NCBI RefSeq assembly: GCF_029210495.1
Contig: NZ_JARGDK010000013.1
Coordinates: 20,223-84,222, forward strand
DNA length: 64,000 nucleotides
Reading direction: 5' to 3'
From: Pseudothioclava nitratireducens
Lineage (GTDB): Bacteria > Pseudomonadota > Alphaproteobacteria > Rhodobacterales > Rhodobacteraceae
Below the pieces are notes generated by a model. It saw nothing but the letters and a program-made list of their open reading frames with translations, was not told the DNA's origin and did no database searches. This document shows, piece by piece, positions 1 through 8,155 of the stretch (positions are counted from its first letter, which is position 1; the number at the start of each line of letters is the position of its first letter). A program made the position numbers and the translations under genes.

Positions 1-415
1 AGGAGGTCACCTCGCCATCGGCCACGCGATCTTTCGAGGCATAGACGATCCGCGCACGGGTCGTCAGGCCGAACCAGTGATTGTCGGGGTCGCGGAAGGC
101 ATCCGGGATGATCGAGATCAGCGCCTCGTCCTCGACCGGCTGGGTCACGCCGGCTTCGACGACCTGCTGAAGCCGCGCGATGTCGACCGTCATCACCAGA
201 TCGGCGGGGGAGCGGGCGCCCTCGGCCTGAAGCCGTTCGACCATGCCCTTGTCGACAAAGGCCACGTTCACGTTGATCCCGGTCTTTTCAGTGAAGGCGT
301 CAAACAACGGCTGCACCAGCTCGGGCTGACGGTGGGAATAGACGTTGACCTCATCGGCCAGCGCGGGCGCAGCGGCCAGCGTTGTGGTCAGGGCGAGGAA
401 CAGGCGCGTTTTCAT
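1..415 (-). CDS. Iron(III)-type ABC transporter periplasmic binding protein, N-terminal part
   Basis: The gene runs off the left edge, so only about the first 138 residues are visible. It opens with a signal peptide (MKTRLFLAL...AAPALA, cleavage probably before DEVNVYSH). The mature N-terminus reads VNVYSHRQPELVQPLFDAF followed by TGINVNVAFVDKGMVERL, the pattern of FbpA/FutA-type ferric-iron binding proteins of the periplasmic-binding-protein type II fold. It would deliver Fe3+ to an inner-membrane ABC permease, whose genes are expected to the left of the window. The start is fixed by the signal peptide, with a GGAG-like site (gtcgactcctt on the + strand) just upstream. The family call is good. 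The exact metal or siderophore cannot be judged from a fragment. Confidence 0.82.
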   Translation of the reverse strand, partial: MKTRLFLALTTTLAAAPALADEVNVYSHRQPELVQPLFDAFTEKTGINVNVAFVDKGMVERLQAEGARSPADLVMTVDIARLQQVVEAGVTQPVEDEALISIIPDAFRDPDNHWFGLTTRARIVYASKDRVADGEVTS

Positions 416-499
416 TGTCGACTCCTTTTGTCGGAATTTGAGCGTTCTATACGAGGCGACTCGGGGTCGGTCAATACCTGAGTGAAGCAATCGGAAATA

Positions 500-530
500 A
501 AAAGCCCGCCCCGGTGTTGGGGGCGGGCCT
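500..530 (-). terminator. Intrinsic terminator after the ABC-F gene
   Basis: A perfect 9-bp GC stem, GCCCGCCCC (504-512) with GGGGCGGGC (520-528), has a 7-nt loop. Read on the minus strand it is followed by TTTTTATTT. It lies just beyond the stop of the ABC-F gene at 553. Confidence 0.8.
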
Positions 531-552
531 CATGTCGCGCGGGGCCGCATCG

Positions 553-2409
553 TCAGGCGTTTTCTGCCATCTCCAGCTTCTCCAGCGCCTCCATCCACAG
601 CGCTTCGGCCCGGTCCATCGCCTCGCGCGCCTCCCCATGTTTGAGCAGCCACTTGTCGCGCTCAGCCGCGCGTGTGGCTTCGTAAAGCCCCGGGTCGGCC
701 AGCTTTTCATTAAGCTTTTCAAGCATCTCGGAGAGCTTGTTCACGCGCTCCTCGCATTTGCGCACCTCCGCACGGAGCGCAAGGAGCGCGTCGCGCGACG
801 GGCGCGCGGGCTTGTCCTTGGGTTTCGCGGGGGCCGGTTTCTCGGCCGGATCACCCGCCAGCAATTCGGCGCGGTAGGCCGCCAGATCGCGCTCATAGGG
901 CGCGACCGAGCCGCCCTTGACCAACCACAGCCGATCCGCCACCAGCGAGAGCAGGTGCATGTCGTGGCTGACAAGGATCACGGCGCCGGTATAGGCGGTC
1001 AGCGCTTCGACCAGCGCCTCGCGGCTTTCGATATCGAGGTGGTTGGTCGGTTCGTCGAGGATCAAAAGATGCGGCGCGTCGAGCGTTGCCAGCAAGAGCG
1101 ACAGCCGGGCCTTTTGCCCGCCCGAAAGCTGCCCGACCGGGGTTTCAGCCTGATCCGCGCCCAGTCCAAAGCCCGCCAGACGCGCGCGCAGGCGAGGTTG
1201 GCCCTCATCCGGGCGCTGGCGTTGCAGATGCGCGAGCGGCGTTTCGGCCAGCTCCAGCTCATCGACCTGATGCTGTGCGAAATAGCCGATCCGCAGCTTG
1301 GAAGACCGGGTGATCCGCCCTTCGCATGGTTTAAGTTTGTCGGCCAGCAGCTTGGAAAGTGTGGATTTCCCTTCGCCATTTCGGCCCAAAAGCGCGATCC
1401 TGTCGTCCTGGTCGATCCGCAGGCTCAGCCGCTTCAGAACGGGCGGGCCATCATACCCCACGGCGCAGCCTTCCATCGAGATGATCGGCGGCGAGAGTTG
1501 CTCGGGCTCAGGGAAGGTGAAGACCTGCTTGGCGGCCTCTTCGGGCGCGGTGATCGGCACCATCTTTTCGAGCATCTTGACCCGCGCCTGCGCCTGCGCG
1601 GCCTTGGTGGCCTTGGCTTTGAACCGGTCCACGAAGCTTTGCAGATGGGCGCGCCGTGCGTCTTGCTTCTTGGCTTCGGCGGCCTGCGCCTCGCGTTGGA
1701 GCGCGCGGGTGCGGGCGAAGGTGTCATAGCCGCCCTGATAGAGCGTCAACTTGCGCCCTTCGAGATGCAGGATCGCGCCCACGGCGCGGTTCAACAGGTC
1801 GCGGTCGTGGCTGATGATGACGACCGTATGCGGATATTTCGCCAGATATTGCTCCAGCCAAAGTGCGCCTTCGAGGTCGAGATAGTTGGTCGGTTCGTCC
1901 AAGAGCAGCAGATCGGGCTGCGCGAACAGCACGCCGGCCAGCGCCACGCGCATCCGCCAGCCGCCCGAGAAGTCGCTGCAAGGGCGGCGCTGTGCCTCGC
2001 TGTCAAAGCCCAGCCCCTTGAGGATCGCGCTCGCGCGCCCCTCGGCGGACCAGGCGTCGATATCGGCCAAGCGGGTCTGGATCTCGGCAATGCGGTGCGG
2101 GTCGCTGGCGCTTTCGGCCTCGGCCAGAAGGGCCGCGCGTTCGGTATCCGCGGCCAGCACCGTATCCAGAAGGCTCGTCGAGGAAGACGGCACCTCTTGG
2201 GCCACGCCGCCGACGCGGGCGCGGGCGGGCAGGTCGATTTCGCCGGTTTCGAGCGCCAGCTCGCCCCGGATCAGCCGGAAGAGCGTGGTTTTCCCCGCGC
2301 CGTTCGCGCCGACAAGGCCCACCTTGTGGCCGGTGGGAATGGTGGCCGAGGCGCCCTCCAGAAGGGGGCGTCCGCCGATCGAATAGGTGATGTCCGAGAT
2401 CCGCAGCAT
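553..2409 (-). CDS. ABC-F family ATPase (translation-associated, YheS/Uup type)
   Basis: A 618-residue soluble protein with two tandem ATP-binding cassettes and no membrane segments, the layout of the ABC-F family that acts on ribosomes rather than in transport. The first cassette has Walker A GANGAGKTT (about residues 34-42), signature FSGGWRMRVALAG and Walker B LLLLDEPTNYLD. The second has GRNGEGKST, signature LSGGQKARLSLL and LLILDEPTNHLD. Between them is the charged interdomain linker (roughly residues 235-300, rich in Ala, Lys and Arg). The C-terminal ~90 residues are Lys/Pro-rich and then a predicted coiled coil, as in Uup and YheS. The length is normal. It is transcribed with the small secreted protein upstream (46 bp gap) and ends at a strong terminator. 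Whether it is Uup or YheS cannot be settled by eye. Confidence 0.92.
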   Translation of the reverse strand: MLRISDITYSIGGRPLLEGASATIPTGHKVGLVGANGAGKTTLFRLIRGELALETGEIDLPARARVGGVAQEVPSSSTSLLDTVLAADTERAALLAEAESASDPHRIAEIQTRLADIDAWSAEGRASAILKGLGFDSEAQRRPCSDFSGGWRMRVALAGVLFAQPDLLLLDEPTNYLDLEGALWLEQYLAKYPHTVVIISHDRDLLNRAVGAILHLEGRKLTLYQGGYDTFARTRALQREAQAAEAKKQDARRAHLQSFVDRFKAKATKAAQAQARVKMLEKMVPITAPEEAAKQVFTFPEPEQLSPPIISMEGCAVGYDGPPVLKRLSLRIDQDDRIALLGRNGEGKSTLSKLLADKLKPCEGRITRSSKLRIGYFAQHQVDELELAETPLAHLQRQRPDEGQPRLRARLAGFGLGADQAETPVGQLSGGQKARLSLLLATLDAPHLLILDEPTNHLDIESREALVEALTAYTGAVILVSHDMHLLSLVADRLWLVKGGSVAPYERDLAAYRAELLAGDPAEKPAPAKPKDKPARPSRDALLALRAEVRKCEERVNKLSEMLEKLNEKLADPGLYEATRAAERDKWLLKHGEAREAMDRAEALWMEALEKLEMAENA

Positions 2410-2455
2410 GATGCGCCCGGCTTGCCCGAGGGGCGCGGGGCCGTCAAGCGGGGTT

Positions 2456-2752
2456 TCAGTCGAAAAGCCCGGTCATCAGCTCGGCGTCATAGCTGTGAAA
2501 GCCCACGAGCGGCTGATCGCCCTCTTCGGTGAAGACAAAGACGTGGAAGGCATCGTTGAACAGCGCGACGCGGCAAAACCGCCCCTCGGCCATGAGATCG
2601 AGCGGGCAGACGGCGAGATCGGTATGCGGCACAGACGCTTCGAACATCTCATAGGTGAAGGGCAGGGCGGCGGGGCTGGTCAGGCCGTCTTCATCCGCGA
2701 GGGACGGGAGGGCGAACAGCAGGGCGACGAAAGAGGTCAGAATCGGGCGCAT
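2456..2752 (-). CDS. Small secreted protein of unknown function
   Basis: A 98-residue protein with a clear Sec signal peptide (MRPILTSFVALLFALPSLADE, cleavage probably after ALPSLA), so the mature protein is about 78 residues and periplasmic. It holds two cysteines (AVCPLDL and RFCRVAL) that could form a disulphide. I do not recognise the family. The start is supported by GGAG seven bases upstream on the minus strand. It lies 46 bp upstream of the ABC-F gene in the same direction and is probably co-transcribed, though no functional link is obvious. Confidence 0.7.
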   Translation of the reverse strand: MRPILTSFVALLFALPSLADEDGLTSPAALPFTYEMFEASVPHTDLAVCPLDLMAEGRFCRVALFNDAFHVFVFTEEGDQPLVGFHSYDAELMTGLFD

Positions 2753-2962
2753 GGGGGTCTCCTGTATTTCCGAGTGAAACTATAGGGTATTTGGGGGCCT
2801 GTCATGGTGCATTTGGTCGCAGCATGCGGCGCAGAAATGCTCCGCTTGCGCTAACGATGCGCTGCGCGCGGGGCTTTTCTTTGGCCGGGCCGCGTGCTAG
2901 CAGGCGCCAGAAACTTTGTCCGGGCGCCTATGCCCAAGACTTCATCAGGAAAGGGCTGTCCC

Positions 2963-3385
2963 ATGGCCATCGAACGCACGCTGAGCATCATCAAACCCGA
3001 TGCCACCAACCGCAACCTGACCGGCAAGATCAATGCCAAATTCGAAGAAGCGGGCCTGCGCATCGTCGCGCAAAAGCGCATCAAGCTTTCGATGGAGCAA
3101 GCCGGCAAGTTCTACGAAGTGCACAAAGAGCGTCCCTTCTACGGCGAACTGTGCGAATTCATGGCGTCGGCCCCGGTCGTCGTGCAGGTTCTCGAAGGCG
3201 AGTCCGCCATCGCCAAGAACCGTGAAGTGATGGGCGCCACCAACCCGGCCGAAGCCGCAGACGGCACCATCCGCAAGGAATTCGCGCTTTCGGTTGGCGA
3301 AAACTCGGTTCACGGCTCGGATGCGCCGGAAACCGCCGCGCAAGAGATCGCCTTCTTCTTCTCGGGTCTCGAACTGGTCGGCTGA
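2963..3385 (+). CDS. ndk: Nucleoside diphosphate kinase
   Basis: A 140-residue protein that transfers the gamma phosphate between nucleoside tri- and diphosphates through a phosphohistidine. It has the opening [11 protein letters not shown] with the phosphate-binding Lys11, the [14 protein letters not shown] helix, and the active-site block [10 protein letters not shown] with catalytic His117. Its length is the usual ~140. The start at 2963 gives the canonical [14 protein letters not shown]-terminus. The open frame continues upstream to 2894 but that part ([15 protein letters not shown]...) is not family-like. It is monocistronic, with a convergent neighbour and a hairpin plus T-tract beginning 33 bp after the stop. 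Confidence 0.98.
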   Translation: MAIERTLSIIKPDATNRNLTGKINAKFEEAGLRIVAQKRIKLSMEQAGKFYEVHKERPFYGELCEFMASAPVVVQVLEGESAIAKNREVMGATNPAEAADGTIRKEFALSVGENSVHGSDAPETAAQEIAFFFSGLELVG

Positions 3386-3387
3386 GC

Positions 3388-3741
3388 CTAACGGCGCAAC
3401 CCCAGACCCAAGGCATCAAGGGCCGCCTCCATCCGGGGGTGGCCCTTTTTCGTGTCTGCGGCGCCGGTCTTTCCGAAGGCTTCGTCCTCGAGCGCGTCGA
3501 AACGCAGACGCAGCGCGTCCTTCTCCGCGCCCTTGCAGTCATTCCAGGGGCGACCCTGAAGCGCCATGACCAGCGTGTAATAGGCGATGAAATGCGGACG
3601 CACGCCCACGCGGAGCTTGGCCAGATAGGCCGCATCCGCGCCGATCTCGCGCAGGGTCTCGGCGTCGGGAATACCGGCGCGCGCAAGCATTTCGGCCATG
3701 GCAGGGCCGATCCCGGAAATCGAGGTCAGGGGCGTAGGCAT
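3388..3741 (-). CDS. TfoX C-terminal-domain protein
   Basis: A 117-residue protein. It starts with PLTSISGIGPAMAEMLARAGIPDAETLREIGADAAYLAKL, the TfoX/Sxy C-terminal fold with a helix-hairpin-helix-like motif (SISGIGPAMA). The N-terminal TfoX domain is absent, as in many short alphaproteobacterial versions. The remainder (FIAYYTLVMALQGRPWND) matches the same domain. TfoX is known in gammaproteobacteria as a competence activator. The short form here has no established role, and the helix-hairpin-helix only suggests nucleic-acid contact. The C-terminal Lys/Glu-rich tail overlaps the ndk terminator. It converges on ndk with 2 bp between the stops. Confidence 0.8.
   Translation of the reverse strand: MPTPLTSISGIGPAMAEMLARAGIPDAETLREIGADAAYLAKLRVGVRPHFIAYYTLVMALQGRPWNDCKGAEKDALRLRFDALEDEAFGKTGAADTKKGHPRMEAALDALGLGLRR
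3418..3450 (+). terminator. Probable terminator of ndk, overlapping the convergent gene
   Basis: AAGGGCC (3418-3424) pairs with GGCCCTT (3441-3447), with further G-C pairing inside the 16-nt interval, and TTTTT follows. It overlaps the last codons of the convergent TfoX-like gene. Confidence 0.55.
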
Positions 3742-3813
3742 CGTGGGCTCCGTATCGCAGGAGCCCCGATTATGGGCGCTGGCCGCAGGTCAGGGCAAGC
3801 CCGACCGCGCGGC

Positions 3814-3966
3814 TCAGATTGCGGCCCAGTCCGTGAACTGGGTGCTGCCTTGCTGCTGGGCGGGCGCAGAGGCCTGCCCGTGCTGCTGGCTCGCGCCTTG
3901 CTGCGCGGTTTGCTGCGACTGGGCGCTTGGTTGACCCATCTGATGTTGCTGCATGATCTGCCTCAT
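3814..3966 (-). CDS. Short glutamine-rich ORF
   Basis: A 50-codon open frame beginning MRQIMQQHQMGQP and ending GSTQFTDWAAI. About a third of the residues are Gln and there are many Ala and Ser. A second ATG follows four codons in (MQQHQ). No family is recognised, and low complexity makes a reading-frame artefact possible. It lies 72 bp upstream of the TfoX-like gene on the same strand and might share its transcript. The tail (TQFTDWAAI) is less repetitive than the rest, which mildly favours a real protein. Confidence 0.35.
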   Translation of the reverse strand: MRQIMQQHQMGQPSAQSQQTAQQGASQQHGQASAPAQQQGSTQFTDWAAI

Positions 3967-4089
3967 TGATCGCGAACGGCTTCAGGGAAAATCCAAAGCC
4001 TGGCGAGAATGCGGCGGCAGATAGTCCTGCGCCCGAAAAACGTCAATCGGGTGCAGATCGGTCACAGATCACATTCGCGGGACCTGTGT

Positions 4090-4584
4090 TCAGGCTGCCG
4101 CATCCGCCTTGCGCGCAGGCGCCGCGCCGCAGATCGGGATCGTCGGCGCGCCGGGCAATTGCAGAAGATTTTCGAGCGCGCGGTTATCCGCGACCAGATC
4201 GGCCAGCGTCTTGCGATCGAGTGCGGCATAAAACGAATCGAGCGCCTCGGTCAGCGCCTCACGGAACAGGCAGGCCTCGTGGAGCGGGCAGGTATTGGTC
4301 TCCAGATCGAAGCATTCCGCAAAGGGCAACGTCGCCTCGAAGGCGCGCAGCACCTCGCCGACACAGATCTGATCCATCGGCCGGGCCAGCCGCAAGCCGC
4401 CGCTGCGCCCGCGCTGCGTGTCGATAAACCCGCGTTGAGCCAAGGTGTTGACCACCTGTGCAAGATGGTTCTCCGACGCGTTGCAGGCGGCCGCGATCTC
4501 GTGCTTGCGCACGGTCAACCCCGGATTGACCGCGCAAAACATCAGCACGCGCATGGCAAGGTTGGTTCGGGTTGTCAGTCGCAT
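4090..4584 (-). CDS. Rrf2-family Fe-S transcriptional regulator (NsrR-like)
   Basis: A 164-residue winged-helix regulator. The N-terminal HTH (residues 1-60, MRLTTRTNLAMRVLMFCAVNPG, then NASENHLAQVVNTLAQRGFI and GRSGGLRLARP) is typical of NsrR, a nitric-oxide-sensing Rrf2 protein. Three cysteines, CFDLETNTCPLHEAC (C-X7-C-X5-C, roughly residues 90-105), are placed like the iron-sulfur ligands of NsrR. The start is supported by GAGGAG upstream. It is divergent from a SLAC1/TDT channel gene, with an FNR-like box in the shared 166-bp promoter, so it probably represses that gene and/or itself. NO sensing is inferred from the cysteine pattern. The spacing is not identical to E. coli NsrR. Confidence 0.88.
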   Translation of the reverse strand: MRLTTRTNLAMRVLMFCAVNPGLTVRKHEIAAACNASENHLAQVVNTLAQRGFIDTQRGRSGGLRLARPMDQICVGEVLRAFEATLPFAECFDLETNTCPLHEACLFREALTEALDSFYAALDRKTLADLVADNRALENLLQLPGAPTIPICGAAPARKADAAA

Positions 4585-4633
4585 GGGCCGCTCCTCGTTT
4601 GAGGTCTTTTAACGGATCTCCGCCCGAGACGAT

Positions 4634-4647
4634 TTGACCCAGATCAG
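4634..4647. promoter_or_regulatory. FNR/Dnr-like box between the Rrf2 gene and the channel gene
   Basis: TTGAC-CCAG-ATCAG matches 8 of the 10 fixed positions of TTGAT-N4-ATCAA. It lies 50 bp before the Rrf2 start and 104 bp before the channel start, so it could serve either direction. Confidence 0.5.
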
Positions 4648-4750
4648 ATATCGCAAATGCATCATTTCGCGCTGTGGTCCGCCGCCGGGACGCGATATAT
4701 ATGCGCAAAACTGAATGTGAAGCCCGGTCCCGCCGGGAAAGGAGCATGAC

Positions 4751-5761
4751 ATGACCACTGCCCAAGGCACCCCCGCCGCCATGCCCGAAGCCCATTCCCG
4801 GCTCGCGCATTTTCCGATCACCTTCTTCGCCACCACGATGGGGCTGGGCGGGTTCACGCTGGCGCTGCGGGCGGCCTCGGGCGTGATCGGGCTGCCCGCG
4901 ATCTTCTATCAGGCGGGCTTTGCGCTGACCGTGCTGGTCTTTGCGCTGGTCTGCATCGGCTATCTCTCCAAGGCGCTGCGCCACCCCGGCGCGGTCAAGG
5001 GCGAATGGGCCCATCCGGTGCGCCTGTCCTTCTTCCCGACGGTTTCGGTCTCGCTGCTGCTGCTGGCGACCATCACGCTTTCGGTCTCCAAGCCAGCGGC
5101 GCTGGCGCTCTGGGTGATCGGCACGGCGCTTCAGGGCACGCTGACCATCGCGGTGGTCACCAACTGGATCGGCACGCGCAGCTTTCAGCACGGCCATCTC
5201 AACCCGGCCTGGTTCATCCCGGCGGTGGGCAATGTGATCGTACCGGTCGCGGGCGCACAGCTTGGCTTTACAGAGATCAGCTGGCTGTTCTTTTCGGCGG
5301 GGATGATCTTTTGGGTAGTGTTGCTGACGCTGGTCTTCAACCGGCTGGTGTTCCATGACCCGCTGCCCGGCCGCTTGCAGCCGACGCTGGTGATCATGGT
5401 GGCGCCGCCCGCCGTGGCCTTCATCGCCTGGCTGCGCCTGACGGCGGTTCCCGGCACCGAGGCGCATGGCGTCGATCCCTTCGGCCATATCCTGCTTTCG
5501 CTCGGCTATGTCTTTGCGCTGATCGTCGCGGTGCAGATCCCGCGCATCCTGCGACTTCCCTTTGCGATGTCCTTCTGGGCGCTGAGCTTCCCGCTCGCCG
5601 CGCTGACGATTGCGAGCTTCCTCTATGCCGAGATGACAGGATCGGCCTTCCACACCCGGCTGGCGACAGCGCTTCTGATCGGGCTTACGGTGCTGATCGG
5701 CGGGCTGCTTGCGCGCACGCTTCTCGGGATCGCGCGCCACGAAATCTGCCAGCCCGAATAA
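4751..5761 (+). CDS. SLAC1/TehA (TDT family) anion channel or transporter
   Basis: A 336-residue integral membrane protein with about ten hydrophobic segments. It begins SRLAHFPITFFATTMGLGGFTLALR, the family signature of TDT/TehA/SLAC1 proteins, which form trimeric channels moving small anions such as nitrate, chloride, sulfite or dicarboxylates. Other family-like stretches are PAWFIPAVGNVIVPVAG and SWLFFSAGMIFW. AAGGAG stands just before the start. The divergent NsrR-like regulator and the FNR-type box suggest induction under low oxygen or nitrosative stress, which would fit an exporter of nitrite, sulfite or a similar anion. The substrate cannot be read from the sequence. A bidirectional terminator follows. 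Confidence 0.85.
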   Translation: MTTAQGTPAAMPEAHSRLAHFPITFFATTMGLGGFTLALRAASGVIGLPAIFYQAGFALTVLVFALVCIGYLSKALRHPGAVKGEWAHPVRLSFFPTVSVSLLLLATITLSVSKPAALALWVIGTALQGTLTIAVVTNWIGTRSFQHGHLNPAWFIPAVGNVIVPVAGAQLGFTEISWLFFSAGMIFWVVLLTLVFNRLVFHDPLPGRLQPTLVIMVAPPAVAFIAWLRLTAVPGTEAHGVDPFGHILLSLGYVFALIVAVQIPRILRLPFAMSFWALSFPLAALTIASFLYAEMTGSAFHTRLATALLIGLTVLIGGLLARTLLGIARHEICQPE

Positions 5762-5781
5762 GCCACATTGCTGTGCTTTGC

Positions 5782-5812
5782 AAAACGGCCCCAGCGGGGG
5801 CCGTTTTCTTTT
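5782..5812 (+). terminator. Intrinsic terminator after the channel gene
   Basis: AAAACGGCCCC and GGGGCCGTTTT pair in an 11-bp stem around a short GC-rich loop, followed by CTTTT. Flanking A and T runs could make it work in both directions. Confidence 0.85.
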
Positions 5813-5895
5813 GCTGTTCCCGCTTTCATCAAACCCAAGATACGCCCGCCGGAGGCGCAGCTTTCCCTGCCCATGCGCGCGGCCGCTGGAGACAA

Positions 5896-5932
5896 AGAAA
5901 AGGGCGCAGGTCCGAAGACCCACGCCCCCTTG
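5896..5932 (-). terminator. Probable terminator of the cytochrome c peroxidase gene
   Basis: On the minus strand an imperfect stem (AAGGGGCGTGGGTC with GGACCTGCGCCCTT, two mismatches and a bulge, loop TTC) is followed by TTCTTTG. It sits about 20 bp after the stop codon at 5954. Confidence 0.55.
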
Positions 5933-5953
5933 GGACACAACGTGCCGGGCCGA

Positions 5954-7000
5954 TTACATCGGCGCGGGTTTCGGCGTGGTCGCGGTCGAGACCGGGAAGG
6001 TCGGGTGGACCACTTGCGGCTGCTCGCCGGTCAGCGTGCCGAGGAAGGCGGTGATATCGTCGATGGTGCCTTCGTCAAGCTTCTCGCCCAATTGCGATTC
6101 CGCCATGATGTCGACGGCCACTTTCAGATCCCACACCTTGCCCGAGTGGAAATAGGGCGCGGTGATCGCGATGTTGCGCAGCGGTGCCGCCCGGAAGACA
6201 TATTCGTCATCGGCGGTTTCGGTGACCGCAAAGCGCCCACGGTCGCCTTCCGGCAGGATGTCGGCGCCGGGCTTCTCGATCAGGCCGAACGGGTAGTAGC
6301 CGTTGCCGCCGAAGTTGATGCCGCTGTGGCAGCTCACGCAGCCGGTGTCGATGAAGGCTTGCAGACCGCGTTTTTCCTGCTCATCCATCGCGCCGTCCTG
6401 ACCCATCAGGAACTGGTCGAATTTCGAGTTGGGCGTGATCAGCGTGGCCTCGAAGGCTTCGATCGCCTTGGCGAAGTTGTCGAAGGTGACCGGGTCCTCT
6501 TCGCCGGGGAAGGAGGCTTTGAACGCATCCACATAGCCCGGCATCGAGGTCAGCGTTGCCACGACCTGCTCGGGGGTGTTGTTCATCTCGACGCCAGCCT
6601 GAACCGGGCCTTTGGCTTGCTCGGCGAGGTCGGCGGCGCGGCCGTCCCAGAACTGCGCGATGTTGAACACGGCGTTGAGCATGGTCGGCGCGTTGCGCGG
6701 ACCGGCCTGCCAGCCGTGGCCCACAGAGGTTTCCAGCCCGTCAACCCCGCCAAGGCCCACGTTGTGGCACGACTGGCACGAGAACAGGCCCGATTTGGAC
6801 ATCCGCGGATCGAAGAAGAGCATTGCGCCCAGATCGACCTTTTCGCGGGTGATGGCTTCACCGCTCGGCAGTGCCGGCGCGTTCATCGGGATTGCCTCGA
6901 AATATTCTTTCGCCGCTTCACGCAGCGCCGCATCGTCGGCGAGGGCAGGGGTGGTCAGCATCGTCGTCACAGCGAGCGCAGATGCAAGATACCGTTTCAT
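5954..7000 (-). CDS. ccp: Di-haem cytochrome c peroxidase (periplasmic)
   Basis: A 348-residue secreted protein that reduces hydrogen peroxide to water with electrons from cytochrome c. The signal peptide is MKRYLASALAVTTMLTTPALA. Two c-type haem sites are visible: CQSCH at 75-79 in the N-terminal domain and CVSCH at 221-225 in the C-terminal domain, as in bacterial CcpA/MauG-type proteins. MSKSGLFSCQSCHN and APYFHSGKVWDL are classical CCP stretches. The start at 7000 was chosen because GGAGG lies seven bases upstream and a signal peptide follows directly. The frame opens 16 codons earlier without either. An almost perfect FNR box lies 64-77 bp upstream, in line with FnrP control of ccp known in Paracoccus. 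Confidence 0.96.
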   Translation of the reverse strand: MKRYLASALAVTTMLTTPALADDAALREAAKEYFEAIPMNAPALPSGEAITREKVDLGAMLFFDPRMSKSGLFSCQSCHNVGLGGVDGLETSVGHGWQAGPRNAPTMLNAVFNIAQFWDGRAADLAEQAKGPVQAGVEMNNTPEQVVATLTSMPGYVDAFKASFPGEEDPVTFDNFAKAIEAFEATLITPNSKFDQFLMGQDGAMDEQEKRGLQAFIDTGCVSCHSGINFGGNGYYPFGLIEKPGADILPEGDRGRFAVTETADDEYVFRAAPLRNIAITAPYFHSGKVWDLKVAVDIMAESQLGEKLDEGTIDDITAFLGTLTGEQPQVVHPTFPVSTATTPKPAPM

Positions 7001-7063
7001 GGCTTTGTTCCTCCGTAGCTCCGAAAGGTGGAACCCTTCTAAGTTCACGGCGGCGTGAGCGAT

Positions 7064-7077
7064 TTGATCTAGATCAG
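7064..7077 (-). promoter_or_regulatory. FNR-type box upstream of ccp
   Basis: TTGAT-CTAG-ATCAG matches 9 of the 10 fixed bases of TTGAT-N4-ATCAA. Its centre is about 70 bp before the ccp start codon, a sensible place for activation by FnrL/FnrP at low oxygen. The divergent agmatinase starts 113 bp away on the other side. Confidence 0.7.
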
Positions 7078-7189
7078 AACTATTCTAATTCCGGGTGTGA
7101 CATCTTGTCAGCCGCTAGCGCCGAGAGGTCCGGGACGCGCTTGATTTTTGCTGCGAAGGGGGCGAGCAATATTCCAAAGGGAGGTGCGC

Positions 7190-8155
7190 ATGGCACTCGA
7201 AGACGCGAAAAATCAAGTAGATATGGCTTTTACCCGCGAGGACCCGCGCGGGCTGGCCTATGAGAATGCTTTTGCCGGTGCGACTAGCGCCTTTCGGCGG
7301 CGCTATACCAAAGACCTCTCGGGTGTCGATCTGGCGATCACGGGACTGCCTTTCGATCAGGCGGTGACGCATCGGCCCGGGGCGCGCTTTGGGCCGCGGG
7401 CGATCCGCGAGGCGAGCACGCTTCAGGCGTTCGATGCGCCCTATGGCTGGGGCTATGACCCAATGAGCGCGCTCACCATCGTCGATTATGGCGATATGGC
7501 CTTCGATTATGCGAGCACCCGCGAGGTGCCGGGTCGGGTGCAGGCGCATATCGGGGGCATCCTTGCGGCAGGGGCGGGCAGTATCGCGCTTGGCGGCGAT
7601 CATTTCCTGACGCTGCCGATCCTGCGCGCCTATGCCGAGCGGTTGGGGCCGGTCGCGCTCATTCAGTTCGATGCCCATTCCGACACCTGGGTCGATGACG
7701 ACCCCGAACGGATCGACCACGGCACGTTTCTTTACAAGGCGATCCGCGAGGGCGTGGTGGCGCCGGAAACGACCGTGTCCGTCGGTATTCGCACTGACAA
7801 CCCCGATACGATGGGCGTCACGATCCTTGACGCGCCCTTCGTGCATCAGGCGGGCGTCGCGGAGACCGTCGCGCGGATCAAGGCGGTGGTGGGTGCGCGT
7901 CCGACCTATATCACCTTCGACATCGACGGGCTCGATCCCGCCTTCGCGCCGGGCACCGGCACGCCCGTCTGGGGTGGGCTGGCGAGTTGGCAGGCGGCAG
8001 CGATCCTGCGTGGCCTTGCCGGGATCAACCTTGTCGGGGGCGATGTGGTCGAGGTCTCGCCGCCCTATGACACGACCGGGGCCACGGCGATTGCGGGGGC
8101 GCATGTCGCAATGGAGTTGATCGCGCTCTATGGCTGGACGCGGAGGGGGGCATGA
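7190..8155 (+). CDS. speB: Agmatinase (ureohydrolase family)
   Basis: A 321-residue enzyme expected to hydrolyse agmatine to putrescine and urea. It carries the dimanganese motifs of the arginase/agmatinase fold: GGDHF (135-139), DAHSD (161-165) and DIDGLDPAFAPGTGTP (from 244). GLPFDQAVTHRPGARFGPRAIR (split here as 52-72) is typical of SpeB. The start at 7190 follows GGGAGG at good spacing and the frame upstream is not family-like. Guanidinobutyrase and related ureohydrolases share these motifs, so substrate is assigned by resemblance only. Its stop overlaps the next start (ATGA). Confidence 0.92.
   Translation: MALEDAKNQVDMAFTREDPRGLAYENAFAGATSAFRRRYTKDLSGVDLAITGLPFDQAVTHRPGARFGPRAIREASTLQAFDAPYGWGYDPMSALTIVDYGDMAFDYASTREVPGRVQAHIGGILAAGAGSIALGGDHFLTLPILRAYAERLGPVALIQFDAHSDTWVDDDPERIDHGTFLYKAIREGVVAPETTVSVGIRTDNPDTMGVTILDAPFVHQAGVAETVARIKAVVGARPTYITFDIDGLDPAFAPGTGTPVWGGLASWQAAAILRGLAGINLVGGDVVEVSPPYDTTGATAIAGAHVAMELIALYGWTRRGA

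Noticed and set aside
514..2532. 672-codon open frame antisense to the ABC-F gene
   Set aside because: It is the mirror frame of a GC-rich gene. The translation is Arg/Gly/Pro-rich with no family pattern, while the minus frame has perfect ABC motifs.
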